NCBI GenBank assembly: GCA_964418485.1
Contig: CAYQMH010000024.1
Location: 1-30,629, forward strand
Direction of reading: 5' to 3'
Length of the DNA stretch: 30,629 nt
Source of the DNA: JAFGHJ01 sp964418485
Lineage (GTDB): Bacteria > Hydrothermota > UBA3072
Both the position numbers and the translations under genes were made by a program. Shown piece by piece: positions 1 through 9,600 of the stretch (the first letter of the stretch is position 1; each line of letters starts with the position of its first letter). The notes under the pieces are model-generated. The model was not told the origin of the DNA. It made no database searches and saw only the letters and a list, made by a program, of their open reading frames with translations.

Positions 1-512
1 GGTTTATAATTCATGTTTTTACGGGGCAGGAAAAAATTATCTGTAAGTATCTTGCCGAGCAAAAGAAAAAGAAAAGGATGGATAAACTGATAGAACAAAT
101 TGTTGTCCCTGAAAGGATGATTAAAGTTAGGGATAAAAACGGCGAGATTAAAGAAAAGGAAAAAAGACTGTATCCGGGTTACATTCTGATACATGCGGCA
201 GAAGATGATGCTGTGACGCGGCTTGTAGCGGAAGCTCCAAAAGTAATGGGATTTTTGGGCAAGAAGGCTGCACAACCTATATCAGATGAAGAAGCAGAAA
301 AAATACTCGGGCTTATGGAAACAGTAGAAGAGGTCAACGATACAAGATTTTTAGAAGGACAGACAATTCGTATAATTGATGGGCCTTTTACGGATTTTAA
401 TGGAACTATAAAAGAATTGAATAGGGAGAAAGAGAGATTAGTTGTAATGGTTACCGTTTTCGGTCGGTCGACTCCGGTCGAATTAAGTTATAATCAGGTA
501 GAACTAATTTAG
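1..512 (+). CDS. nusG: Transcription termination/antitermination protein NusG (5' end outside window)
   Basis: NusG binds RNA polymerase at the clamp, aids processivity and couples transcription to translation and Rho. The frame is open from base 3 (F-I-I-H-V-F-T-G-Q-E), matching the start of the NusG N-terminal domain, so the gene begins just upstream and an internal ATG at 78 is not the start. About 169 residues are visible. The C-terminal KOW domain is clear (F-L-E-G-Q-T-I-R-I-I-D-G-P-F followed by F-N-G-T-I). The stop is 11 bases before rplK and the order nusG-rplKAJL is the conserved bacterial one. The N-terminal residues upstream of the window cannot be judged. Confidence 0.95.
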   Translation, partial: FIIHVFTGQEKIICKYLAEQKKKKRMDKLIEQIVVPERMIKVRDKNGEIKEKEKRLYPGYILIHAAEDDAVTRLVAEAPKVMGFLGKKAAQPISDEEAEKILGLMETVEEVNDTRFLEGQTIRIIDGPFTDFNGTIKELNREKERLVVMVTVFGRSTPVELSYNQVELI

Positions 513-523
513 GAGAGGATAAG

Positions 524-958
524 ATGCCACCAAAAAAAGAAAAGGGACAAATTAAATTAATGTTACAGGCAGGGCAAGCGACTCCGGCGCCTCCTGTGGG
601 ACCAGCTCTTGGCCAATATGGAGTAAACATTATGGAGTTCTGCAATCAATTTAACCAGAAAAGTAAGGGGCGGGGAAACGATTTGATCCCTGTAGTAATT
701 ACGGTATATAGGGATAATTCTTTTGATTTTATAATGAAAGATCCTCCTACTTCATTCTTGTTGAAGAGGGCTGCAGGAATAGTTAAAGGTTCGGGAGAGC
801 CTAATAGAGAGAAAGTCGCAACTGTAACAAGAAAACAGATAATGGAAATTGCGGAGTCTAAGAAGGAAAGTTTTAATACGGATGATATGGATAAGATTGA
901 GAAAGTTATAGAGGGGACTGCTAATTCGATGGGAATGTTGGTAGAGGAGAGTGGATAA
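524..958 (+). CDS. rplK: 50S ribosomal protein L11
   Basis: L11 forms the GTPase-associated centre with 23S rRNA and the L10/L12 stalk, where EF-G and RelA act. The 144-residue length is normal. The N-terminal G-Q-I-K-L-M-L-Q-A-G-Q-A-T-P-A-P-P-V-G-P-A-L-G motif includes the proline-rich switch, and the C-terminal rRNA-binding domain is complete. A GGAGAGG Shine-Dalgarno lies just upstream of the ATG. The stop TAA shares its last base with the rplA start (TAATG), so the two are probably translationally coupled. Confidence 0.98.
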   Translation: MPPKKEKGQIKLMLQAGQATPAPPVGPALGQYGVNIMEFCNQFNQKSKGRGNDLIPVVITVYRDNSFDFIMKDPPTSFLLKRAAGIVKGSGEPNREKVATVTRKQIMEIAESKKESFNTDDMDKIEKVIEGTANSMGMLVEESG

Positions 959-1668
959 TGAAGAGAAGTAAGCGATATAAGAAGTTAAGTGATTCTTATT
1001 CTAAAGAAGAAAAATACGGGATTAAGGAAGCTGTTAGCAAGATTAAAGAGATGGCTTCTGCGAAGTTTGACGAAACAGTTGAGGTGGCTTTAAGACTTGG
1101 TGTTGACCCCAAGAAGGCAGATCAAATGGTTCGTGGTACGATTATGCTTCCCCATGGGACGGGGAAAGAAAAGAAAATACTGGCTTTTGCTGAAGGAGAG
1201 GCGCAGGTAGAGGCTGAGAAAGCTGGCGCGGATTGGGTTGGAGGCCAGGAATTTGTAGAAAAAATCGAGAAGGGCTGGCTTGAGTGTGATGCTATTGTGG
1301 CTGTTCCTGAGATGATGCCTAAAATTGGAAAATTAGGGAAAGTTCTTGGTCCGAGAGGATTGATGCCTACACCTAAGACCGGAACAGTAACCAGAGATAT
1401 AGGGCAGGCGGTGAAAGAGATAAAACAAGGAAAAGTAAACTTTAAGGTTGATCAGAACGGTATTCTTCATGTTCCTATCGGTAAAGCTTCTTTTGATGAA
1501 AAACAAATTTTTGAGAATATCGTTGAGTTGTTGGATAAAATATGGAGTTTGAAACCTGCATCCGCGGGAGGTCAATATTTAAAAGGAATAGCTCTTTCGA
1601 CAACTATGGGTCCTGGTGTTAAAATCGATCCGAATTTTGTAAGAAAAGAAACGCTTGTGGAGAGTTAA
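958..1668 (+). CDS. rplA: 50S ribosomal protein L1
   Basis: L1 forms the mobile stalk that handles deacylated tRNA at the E site, and in many bacteria it represses the rplKA mRNA. The 236-residue protein is full length. The diagnostic segment G-K-L-G-K-V-L-G-P-R-G-L-M-P-T-P-K is at about residues 122-138, and F-K-V-D-Q-N-G-I-L-H-V-P-I-G-K lies further on. The start overlaps the rplK stop by one base. rplJ begins one base after its stop. Repression by L1 is family knowledge; no binding site was identified here. Confidence 0.98.
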   Translation: MKRSKRYKKLSDSYSKEEKYGIKEAVSKIKEMASAKFDETVEVALRLGVDPKKADQMVRGTIMLPHGTGKEKKILAFAEGEAQVEAEKAGADWVGGQEFVEKIEKGWLECDAIVAVPEMMPKIGKLGKVLGPRGLMPTPKTGTVTRDIGQAVKEIKQGKVNFKVDQNGILHVPIGKASFDEKQIFENIVELLDKIWSLKPASAGGQYLKGIALSTTMGPGVKIDPNFVRKETLVES

Positions 1669-1669
1669 T

Positions 1670-2191
1670 ATGGGAATAAGAGAAAATGAGAAAGTTGTAA
1701 AAGAAATTAATGAAATGTATAAAAGGTCGAATTCGTTGTGTTTCACGAAATTCTTAGGTCTAAAGTCAGCGCAGCTTAATGATCTAAGAAGAAGTCTTAA
1801 AAGGAAAAACGCTGAGTTAAGAGTTTTTAAGAATACGTTGATTAAGAAAGCATTAAGCGATGAAACTAACGGAGAAAATATTGATGAATTGATTGAAGGA
1901 CCGACAGCTTTGGTTTTTGGTTACGAGGATCCCCTGCAGCCTCTTAAAATAATTTCTGATTTCAGGGGGGAAAACGAAAATCTGGTTGTTAATGGCGGTT
2001 TTCTAGAAGGAAAATATTTTGATTTTGAGACTTTTGTAAAATTGGCAGCTATACCGCCGAAAGAGGAACTTTACAGGAAGATGTTGTCTTCCTTGAATTC
2101 TCCTTTGAACAAACTGGTTTTTGTTTTGTCGGGGGTAACAAGAAAATTTATGATAATTCTATCTGAGATAGCTAAACAAAAGGAGGAATAA
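1670..2191 (+). CDS. rplJ: 50S ribosomal protein L10
   Basis: L10 anchors the L7/L12 dimers to form the ribosomal stalk and often represses its own operon. I choose the ATG at 1670 (M-G-I-R-E-N-E-K), one base after the rplA stop with TGGAGAG upstream, over an in-frame TTG at 1655 that would add five residues inside rplA. The 173-residue length is usual. The N-terminal rRNA-binding domain carries F-K-N-T-L-I-K-K-A-L and the C-terminal helix that holds L12 is present. The stop TAA overlaps the rplL ATG by one base, fitting the need for several L12 copies per L10. Confidence 0.96.
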   Translation: MGIRENEKVVKEINEMYKRSNSLCFTKFLGLKSAQLNDLRRSLKRKNAELRVFKNTLIKKALSDETNGENIDELIEGPTALVFGYEDPLQPLKIISDFRGENENLVVNGGFLEGKYFDFETFVKLAAIPPKEELYRKMLSSLNSPLNKLVFVLSGVTRKFMIILSEIAKQKEE

Positions 2192-2586
2192 TGGCAGAAG
2201 GGACAAAATTATCCAAAAATGCTGAAAAAGTTATGGATTTAGTTGGAGATATGACGATTATCGAACTGAATAGTCTCGTAGAGGCTATGGAAGAAAAATT
2301 TGGTGTTACTGCCGCAGCTCCAGTGGTTCAGATGGCTTCCGTAGCTGCGGGAGCAGCCGGAGCAACGGAGGAAAAAACTGAATTCAGTGTTACGCTAAAG
2401 TCTTTCGGAGAAAGTAAACTTGCTGTTATTAAAGAGGTTCGTTCCTTGCTTTCATTGGGGCTTAAAGAGGCTAAAGAACTTGTAGAATCTGCGCCTTCAG
2501 TATTAAAGGAAGCAACTTCTAAAGGAGATGCAGAATCTATTAAATCCACCATTGAAAAAGCAGGTGGCGAAGTAGAAATTAAGTAA
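2191..2586 (+). CDS. rplL: 50S ribosomal protein L7/L12
   Basis: L7/L12 is the multicopy stalk protein that recruits translational GTPases. The 131-residue protein has an N-terminal dimerisation helix, an Ala/Val-rich hinge at about residues 45-60, and a C-terminal domain with K-E-V-R-S-L-L-S-L-G-L-K-E-A-K-E-L-V-E, the factor-binding helix pair. An AGGAGGA Shine-Dalgarno lies within the end of rplJ. It is followed by a 126-bp gap with a stem-loop before rpoB. Confidence 0.98.
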   Translation: MAEGTKLSKNAEKVMDLVGDMTIIELNSLVEAMEEKFGVTAAAPVVQMASVAAGAAGATEEKTEFSVTLKSFGESKLAVIKEVRSLLSLGLKEAKELVESAPSVLKEATSKGDAESIKSTIEKAGGEVEIK

Positions 2587-2636
2587 TCGGCATTTGGAAG
2601 TTTTATCTATAAGAGACGGATATATAGAACAGAAAT

Positions 2637-2684
2637 TTCTTATATGCAATGGTAAGGGAACTGCACTCCTTTTTTATATAAGAA
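2637..2684 (+). promoter_or_regulatory. Stem-loop in the rplL-rpoB gap (possible attenuator or processing site)
   Basis: A 9-bp perfect outer stem pairs TTCTTATAT (2637-2645) with ATATAAGAA (2676-2684). An inner short stem pairs AAGGG near 2654-2658 with TCCTT near 2667-2671, followed by a T-run. In Escherichia coli this interval holds an attenuator and an RNase III cleavage site that set the ratio of L12 to beta subunit. The same role here is inference from position. It lies 28 bases before the rpoB start. Confidence 0.4.
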
Positions 2685-2712
2685 GTAAAATTTTACAAAA
2701 GGAGGTAATCTA

Positions 2713-5700
2713 TTGACTCCTAAAAGGAAGTTTTTTGTTAATGGAGTTAGATTAGCTAATTTGGAGGATGTTAATTTTACTCCTCCGGATTTTTTATCTG
2801 TGCAGAGAGATTCTTTTGAGAAATTTATTCTGCAGGAGTATAACGACGATCCGAAAAGCCGTCCTGATAGGGGCTTGGAATCGGTTTTTAGGGAGGTTTT
2901 CCCGATAGAAGATATTCATGGTAGATATAAAATCGAATATTTATACTACTACCTTGATGAACCTAAATATACTCCTGAACAGGTAAAAGAAAAAGAGCTT
3001 ACTTATTCTGCATCTCTTTATGGTAGATTCAGGCTGATTGAGTATGAGGAACCTGAGGAAGTCGAATTCACAGAAGGGGTAGAAGGTTTCGAACCTATTC
3101 GAGAAGTCAAGCATTCTATCGAGCAGGATGTTTTTCTTGCTGGATTACCTTTGATGACAGAGCGAGGAGATTTTATTATAAATGGTGTAGAGAGAGTCAT
3201 CATTTCTCAATTACATCGGGCTCCCGGAGTCTATTTTGAGGAAGAAGAAGTTGACGAAGTCCGGAGTAAATACAATGCTCAAATAATTCCTGACAGGGGT
3301 TCCTGGTTGAAGTTCAATATAAAATTGACTGAAGCGATAAAAGTCAATTTAAATGGCAGACGTAACTTCCCTATAACGGTTCTCATTAAAGCTCTGGGTT
3401 ATCTCGAAGATATAAAAATACTTGAAGAAGAGAGAAAAAAACTCATAGAGCTTTTAAGAGAAAAAGAGTACGATAAAAAGCACTTAGATCGGATAAAAGA
3501 AATTGATGCGGGACTGGGAGAAGTTGAAGGTAAATGGAACAATTCCGAACAAATACTTCCTCTTTTCTTTGATGTCAGAAAAATTAAAATCGATAAGAAA
3601 ACGATAGGAGAAATTCTTGCTGAAGATATTGTGAATGAGGATACAGGAGAAGTTATTCTTCAGGCAGGAAATAAGATTGAAGAAGATTGTATCGAAAAAA
3701 TCAAGGAAGTTGGATGCAAAGAAGTTCATGTGTTTAAAGGAGTTGAGAAGAAATCTGTTGATTATATCTTGAATGCCTTCAGGAAAGACAAAACAAAAAA
3801 TGGAAGAGAAGCAGTTCTTGAGATTTATCGCTATCTAAGGGGTACAGATTCCCCGAATTTGAGAATTGCCAAGGATTATTTTATCGCTTCTTTCTTTGAT
3901 CCTACGAGGTTTAATTTGTCCAAGGTAGGTAGACATGTTTTAAATAGAAAGTTAAATCAGGATGTCGATGAAAATATACTTTGTCTTGTTACCGAAGATT
4001 TCATAAATGTAGTTAAAGGATTGATGGAATTGGCAGATGGTAAAAGAGAGGAAGACGATATAGATCACCTTGGAAACAGGAGAATAAGAACGGTGGGAGA
4101 ACAATTGGAAAATCAGTTCCGCGTCGCTCTTCGTAGAATGGCTAAAACCATTACCGAAAGAATGGTTGTTTCGGAGGATACCGATATAACTCCTCAGGAA
4201 CTTATAAACTCAAGACAAATTAAAGGAGTTTTAAATTCTTTCTTTGCCACGGGGCAGCTTTCTCAGTTTCTCGACCAGACAAATCCGCTGGCCGAACTTA
4301 CAAATAAGAGACGTCTATCGGCGCTGGGTCCCGGTGGTTTGACCCGTGATACGGCTGGTTTCGCGGTTAGAGATGTGCATTATTCGCATTATGGCCGCAT
4401 TTGTCCTATTGAAACTCCCGAGGGTCCAAATATAGGACTTATCACCTCGCTTGCTTCTATTTCAAGGATTGACGAAGATGGTTTTATCGAGACTCCCTAC
4501 AGGAAAGTTAAAAATGGCGTGATAACCGATAAGGTTGAATATCTTAATGTAAACGAGGAAGATAAATATACTATAGCTCCGGCCAATTTAAAAGTGGACA
4601 AAAAGGGGAAGATTATTGATGATTATGTTATGGCAAGATATAGAGATACTTATCCTTTCGTAAAAAGAGAGGAAGTTGATTATATAGATCTTATTCCTCA
4701 ACAGCTTGTTTCCGTTTCTACATCTCTAATTCCTTTTTTAGAGCATGATGATGCTAACAGAGCTTTAATGGGTTCGAATATGCAGCGTCAGGCTGTTCCA
4801 CTTATAAAGCCGGAAGCTCCTCTTGTCGGAACCGGAATTGAAGGAAAGGTTGCCAAGGATTCCGGTACAGTAGTTCTTGCAAAAAGAGAAGGGGTCGTTA
4901 TAAAAGTCACCGCGGATGAAATATGGATTAAGACTAAAGGAACTGATTTGGTTGAGCCGTATGACATTTATCGTTTGAGAAAATTTGAAAGAACGAATCA
5001 GGACACATGTGTTAATCAAAAACCAATAGTAAATAAGGGAGATAAAGTAAAGGCAGGAGAAGTGATTGCTGACGGAGGAGCGACTTCTGAAGGTGAACTT
5101 GCGCTTGGACAGAATGTCTTGGTTGCTTTAATGCCATATTTTGGTTGGAACTATGAAGATGCGATAGTAGTTTCAGAAAGGCTTCTAAAAGAGGATATTT
5201 TCTCTTCGTATCATATTGAAGAATACACTTGCGAGGTTAGAGACACAAAGTTGGGTTCCGAGGAAACAACCAGGGAAATACCTAACGTTTCAGAAGAAAG
5301 CGCAGCAAATTTGGATGAAGAAGGTGTAGTTAGAATTGGAGCTAAAATTAAAGAAGGGGATATACTGGTAGGGAAAATTTCTCCCAAGGGAGAAACAGAG
5401 CTTACTCCCGAGGAAAAACTCTTAAGAGCAATATTTGGGAAGAAAGCAGAAGATGTTAAGGATACTTCGTTAAGGGTTCCTTCGGATGTCCATGGCGTTG
5501 TTATTGGAGCTATAGTTTTGGAAAGAAATGCCCGTAAGTCTAATATAGATGGAGTCTTAGAAGAATACGGTAAAAAGATACAGGAACTAAAAAAGAGAAA
5601 AATTTCCGCAGTCAAGGAAGAACTTCTCGGTAAAAAAACTAAGGATTCAATTTTCATAGTTCCTAAAAGAGGAAAGAAGAAAAAATTATTGGTTAGAAAA

Positions 5701-6630
5701 AATCAGACAATCAAAGAGAAACATTTGGAAAAATTGGAACAGTGGGTGGATTTAAAGGCTTATCCTAAAGTGCAGGAGTTTATTGAAAAAATAGATAAAC
5801 TTATCGAGAAGTTAGAAGGACAAATGGAAAATTCCCTTCAGGTTGCTGAAAGAGGGGATGAGTTAACCGCTGGTGTTAATAAAATGATTAAAGTATATAT
5901 AGGTCAGCGAAGAAGAATATCCATAGGAGATAAAGTTTCCGGAAGGCACGGTAATAAGGGAGTTGTTGCGGCAGTCGTGCCGGAAGAGGATATGCCTTTT
6001 ATGGAAGATGGTACTCCTGTGGATGTTGTTCTTAATCCTTTAGGTGTTCCTTCGAGAATGAATGTGGGACAAATTCTGGAGACCCATCTTGGTTGGGCTG
6101 CCGATAAACTCAATATAAAGGTTGGTAGTCCCATCTTTGAAGGGGTTTCTATTGAAAAAATAAAGGAATTATTAAAAGAAGCCGGTCTTCCCGAAGAAGG
6201 TAAGGTTACTCTTTATGATGGCAGAACCGGTGAACCTTTCGATCAGAAGATAACTGTGGGATTTATGTACTTGATGAAACTGTACCATATGATTGAGGAT
6301 AAACATCATGCCAGAGCCACAGGTCCGTATTCGCTGATTACCCAACAGCCACTCGGAGGAAAGGCTCAGTATGGTGGACAAAGATTTGGAGAAATGGAGG
6401 TATGGGCATTGGAAGGATATGGTGCTGCACATACTTTGCAGGAGATGCTTACCTTGAAATCGGATGATGTAGAAGGAAGAAATAAAGCTTACGAAGCAAT
6501 AGTAAAAGGAGAACCTCCACCAGAGCCTGGATTGCCTACTTCTTTTGATGTGCTCATTAAAGAATTGAGGGGTCTAGGATTAAATGTCGAACTTCTTAAG
6601 CAGGGCGAGGAGGATAAATATGAAATTTAA
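2713..6630 (+). CDS. rpoB: DNA-directed RNA polymerase subunit beta
   Basis: The beta subunit forms one pincer of the polymerase active-site cleft. I take TTG at 2713 as the start because AAAGGAGG sits about 8 bases upstream; the protein is 1305 residues. The rifampicin pocket is at residues 515-541 (Q-L-S-Q-F-L-D-Q-T-N-P-L-A-E-L). Residue 531 is Asn where E. coli has His526, and residue 527 is Ala where it has Ser522; Ser531 is conserved as Ser536. The fork-loop and active-site segments G-R-I-C-P-I-E-T-P-E-G-P-N-I-G-L and H-G-N-K-G-V-V are intact. The C-terminal end overlaps rpoC by 11 bases. Confidence 0.98.
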   Translation: MTPKRKFFVNGVRLANLEDVNFTPPDFLSVQRDSFEKFILQEYNDDPKSRPDRGLESVFREVFPIEDIHGRYKIEYLYYYLDEPKYTPEQVKEKELTYSASLYGRFRLIEYEEPEEVEFTEGVEGFEPIREVKHSIEQDVFLAGLPLMTERGDFIINGVERVIISQLHRAPGVYFEEEEVDEVRSKYNAQIIPDRGSWLKFNIKLTEAIKVNLNGRRNFPITVLIKALGYLEDIKILEEERKKLIELLREKEYDKKHLDRIKEIDAGLGEVEGKWNNSEQILPLFFDVRKIKIDKKTIGEILAEDIVNEDTGEVILQAGNKIEEDCIEKIKEVGCKEVHVFKGVEKKSVDYILNAFRKDKTKNGREAVLEIYRYLRGTDSPNLRIAKDYFIASFFDPTRFNLSKVGRHVLNRKLNQDVDENILCLVTEDFINVVKGLMELADGKREEDDIDHLGNRRIRTVGEQLENQFRVALRRMAKTITERMVVSEDTDITPQELINSRQIKGVLNSFFATGQLSQFLDQTNPLAELTNKRRLSALGPGGLTRDTAGFAVRDVHYSHYGRICPIETPEGPNIGLITSLASISRIDEDGFIETPYRKVKNGVITDKVEYLNVNEEDKYTIAPANLKVDKKGKIIDDYVMARYRDTYPFVKREEVDYIDLIPQQLVSVSTSLIPFLEHDDANRALMGSNMQRQAVPLIKPEAPLVGTGIEGKVAKDSGTVVLAKREGVVIKVTADEIWIKTKGTDLVEPYDIYRLRKFERTNQDTCVNQKPIVNKGDKVKAGEVIADGGATSEGELALGQNVLVALMPYFGWNYEDAIVVSERLLKEDIFSSYHIEEYTCEVRDTKLGSEETTREIPNVSEESAANLDEEGVVRIGAKIKEGDILVGKISPKGETELTPEEKLLRAIFGKKAEDVKDTSLRVPSDVHGVVIGAIVLERNARKSNIDGVLEEYGKKIQELKKRKISAVKEELLGKKTKDSIFIVPKRGKKKKLLVRKNQTIKEKHLEKLEQWVDLKAYPKVQEFIEKIDKLIEKLEGQMENSLQVAERGDELTAGVNKMIKVYIGQRRRISIGDKVSGRHGNKGVVAAVVPEEDMPFMEDGTPVDVVLNPLGVPSRMNVGQILETHLGWAADKLNIKVGSPIFEGVSIEKIKELLKEAGLPEEGKVTLYDGRTGEPFDQKITVGFMYLMKLYHMIEDKHHARATGPYSLITQQPLGGKAQYGGQRFGEMEVWALEGYGAAHTLQEMLTLKSDDVEGRNKAYEAIVKGEPPPEPGLPTSFDVLIKELRGLGLNVELLKQGEEDKYEI

Positions 6631-9600
6631 TGAAGGAAAATTCAAAGAAGGATTACCTAAGGATTTTAACCTTATAAGATTCTCTCTTGCTTATCCGGAG
6701 AAGATATTGTCCTGGTCTCATGGTGAAGTTAAAAAAGCGGAGACTATAAATTATAGAACGCAGAAGCCTGAGATGAGTGGTTTATTCTGTGAAAGGATTT
6801 TTGGTCCTGTTAAAGATTATGAATGTAACTGCGGTAAATATAAAGGACCAAAGTATAAAGGACATATATGTGAAAGGTGTAAGGTCGAAGTTACCAAGTC
6901 CAGTGTTAGAAGAGAACGGATGGGTCATATCGAATTGGCAGTTCCTGTGGTTCATATCTGGTATTATAAGGTTAACCCGAGTATTATAGGTAAATTACTT
7001 GGATTGAAAAAGATACAACTACAAAGGATTCTTTATTACGAATCGTATATTGTGATAGATCCCGGAGATGCTCCTCTAAAAAAAGGTCAGGTTATATCCA
7101 ATGAAAAATATGCAGGATTAAAAGAAAAGTATAAGGGAGCGTTTGTCGCCAAGATGGGAGGCGAAGGAATTTATGAGCTTTTAAAAGAATTGGATCTTGG
7201 TGAGATTTCAAAAGAACTAAAAGCGGGAATAAAATCCGTAGCTTCAAAGCATAAGAAGAAAAAAATGTTGCAAAAACTTTCCATTGTGGAAGCATTTCTT
7301 AAATCCGGTAATAAGCCGGAATGGATGGTTTTGCGCGTTTTGCCGGTAATTCCACCCGATGTTAGGCCTCTGGTTCCTCTTGAAGGAGGAGTTTTTGCGA
7401 CTTCCGATGTTAATGACCTTTATAGAAGGGTAATCACAAGAAACAACAGGCTTAAGAATCTGATAGAAATCGACGCTCCTCCGACGATTCTTAGAAACGA
7501 GATGAGAATGCTTCAGGAATCGGTAGATGCATTACTCGATAATGCAAGATTGAGCAGATCTATTACCGGTAGAGGTAATAGACCTCTTAAATCCATAACC
7601 GATTCCTTAAAAGGAAAAAAGGGAAGATTCAGAAGAAATTTATTGGGTAAGAGAGTCGATTATTCTGGAAGATCCGTTATTACGGTAGATCCAACATTGA
7701 AATTGTATGAATGTGGTCTTCCCAAGAAAATGGCTAAAGAGCTTTTTAAGCCCTTTATTATTAGGAAATTGGAAGAAACGGGAGTCGTAGATTCGATAAG
7801 ACAGGCAAGAAGAGTGCTGGAAGCAAATGATCCAAAGGCATGGGATCTTTTAGAAGAAGTTGTAGACGGTTATCCGATTCTTTTGAACCGTGCTCCTACT
7901 TTACATAGAGTTTCTATACAAGCATTTCTTCCAAAGCTTGTGGAAGGAAATGCAATACGTATTCATCCAATGGTTTGCCCGCCCTTTAATGCCGATTTTG
8001 ACGGTGACCAGATGGCGGTGCATGTACCTTTGTCGTCCTATGCGCAATTGGAGAGTTATTTTATTATAATGGCATCCAGAAATATTTTATCTCCAGCCAA
8101 TGGTGTTCCTTTAATGGTTCCTACTCAGGATATTGTTATTGGGGTGTATTATCTTACAAAAGCACGTACGAGAGAAAAAGAAATAGAACATTTCTTTGGT
8201 GATATTGAAGACGTTATTAGCGCGTACGAAGAAGGTATAGTCAAACTTCATGATTGGATAAAAATCAGGTATAAGGGTGAGTGGCTCGAAACTACCGTGG
8301 GCAGAGTTGCCTTTAATGAAATAGTTCCTGAACCACTTAGATGGGTAAATGAACCTTTGGGGAGTAAGGAGTTGAAGAACTTGGTATTGGAATGTTACAA
8401 GAAACTTGGTATGGATAAAACTGCGGAGTTTCTCGATGAAATTAAAGAACTCGGGTTTGAATATGCCACACGGTCCGGTTTGACAGTCGGTATTACCGAT
8501 ATGGTTATTCCTAAAGAAAGAGAAAAGGTTATAGAAGATGCTCAGAAAAAAGTACAGGAAGCAGAAAGACAACATAAGATCCAAGGTGTTATTACTGAAG
8601 GTGAAAGGTATAATAAAGTTATTGATACCTGGACAAGGGCAACGGAAATAATCGAAAAAGTAATAGAAAAAGCTTTAATGGAAGACAGAGGCGGATTTAA
8701 TCCTATTCATATGATGAGTCAATCCGGAGCCAGGGGAAATATGGATCAGATAAGGCAGCTTTGCGGTCTCCGGGGATTAATGGCTAAACCACAGAAAAAA
8801 CTGTCTTCTCAGGCAGTAATCGAAACACCTATACTTCATTCCTTTAAAGAAGGATTAAACGAGATGGAGTATTTTATTTCTTCTCATGGAGCGAGGAAAG
8901 GTCTTACGGATACTGCTTTGAAAACGGCAGAAGCCGGATATTTAACAAGAAGATTGGTCGATGTAGCTCAAGGAGTTGTTATCACCGGAGAAGATTGCGG
9001 TACGGTTATGGGTGTGGATGTTTCCGCTCTTGTAGAAGGTGGAAAGGTCGTTGAGTCGTTATTTGATAGGATTGAAGGTTCTTACACTGCTGATGACGTC
9101 ATTCATCCCTTGTCAGGTGAAATTATTGTACAGGCAGGAGAATGGATCGACGAAGAAAAAGGTCGAGAAATTGAGGAAGCGGGAGTAGAGTCTGTTAGAA
9201 TACGTTCTGTTCATACCTGTGAATCTGAAGATGGTATCTGCCAAAGATGTTACGGTAGAGATCTGTCTACAAGAGAATTGGTTCAGATAGGTACTGCGGT
9301 TGGTGTGATTGCTGCTCAGTCGATAGGAGAACCCGGAACACAGTTAACTTTAAGAACTTTCCATATCGGAGGGATTGCCTCGGGTGCTGCCGCTGAATCA
9401 TATCAAAAATCACCTAAAGATGGAAAAGTTCAGTTTGCGAAGGATTTGATTTACAATGATGTTAAAGATAAACCGATGGTTGTACTCTCGAGGAATTCTT
9501 CTATTTATTTGATTCATGCTGAAGGTAAATTAAAATATAAAGTACCGTATGGGTCAATTCTTAAGGTGAAAGATGAACAGGAGGTACAAAAAGGAGAAGT

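Noticed and set aside
1655..1669. Upstream TTG start for rplJ
   Set aside because: The ATG at 1670 has a ribosome site and matches the family start; the extra residues lie inside rplA.
5211..5657. 148-codon open frame on the minus strand inside rpoB
   Set aside because: Shadow of a highly conserved gene; Ser/Pro-rich translation without a recognisable domain or promoter.
8111..8584. 157-codon open frame on the minus strand inside rpoC
   Set aside because: Opposite-strand shadow of rpoC; low-complexity Phe-rich translation.
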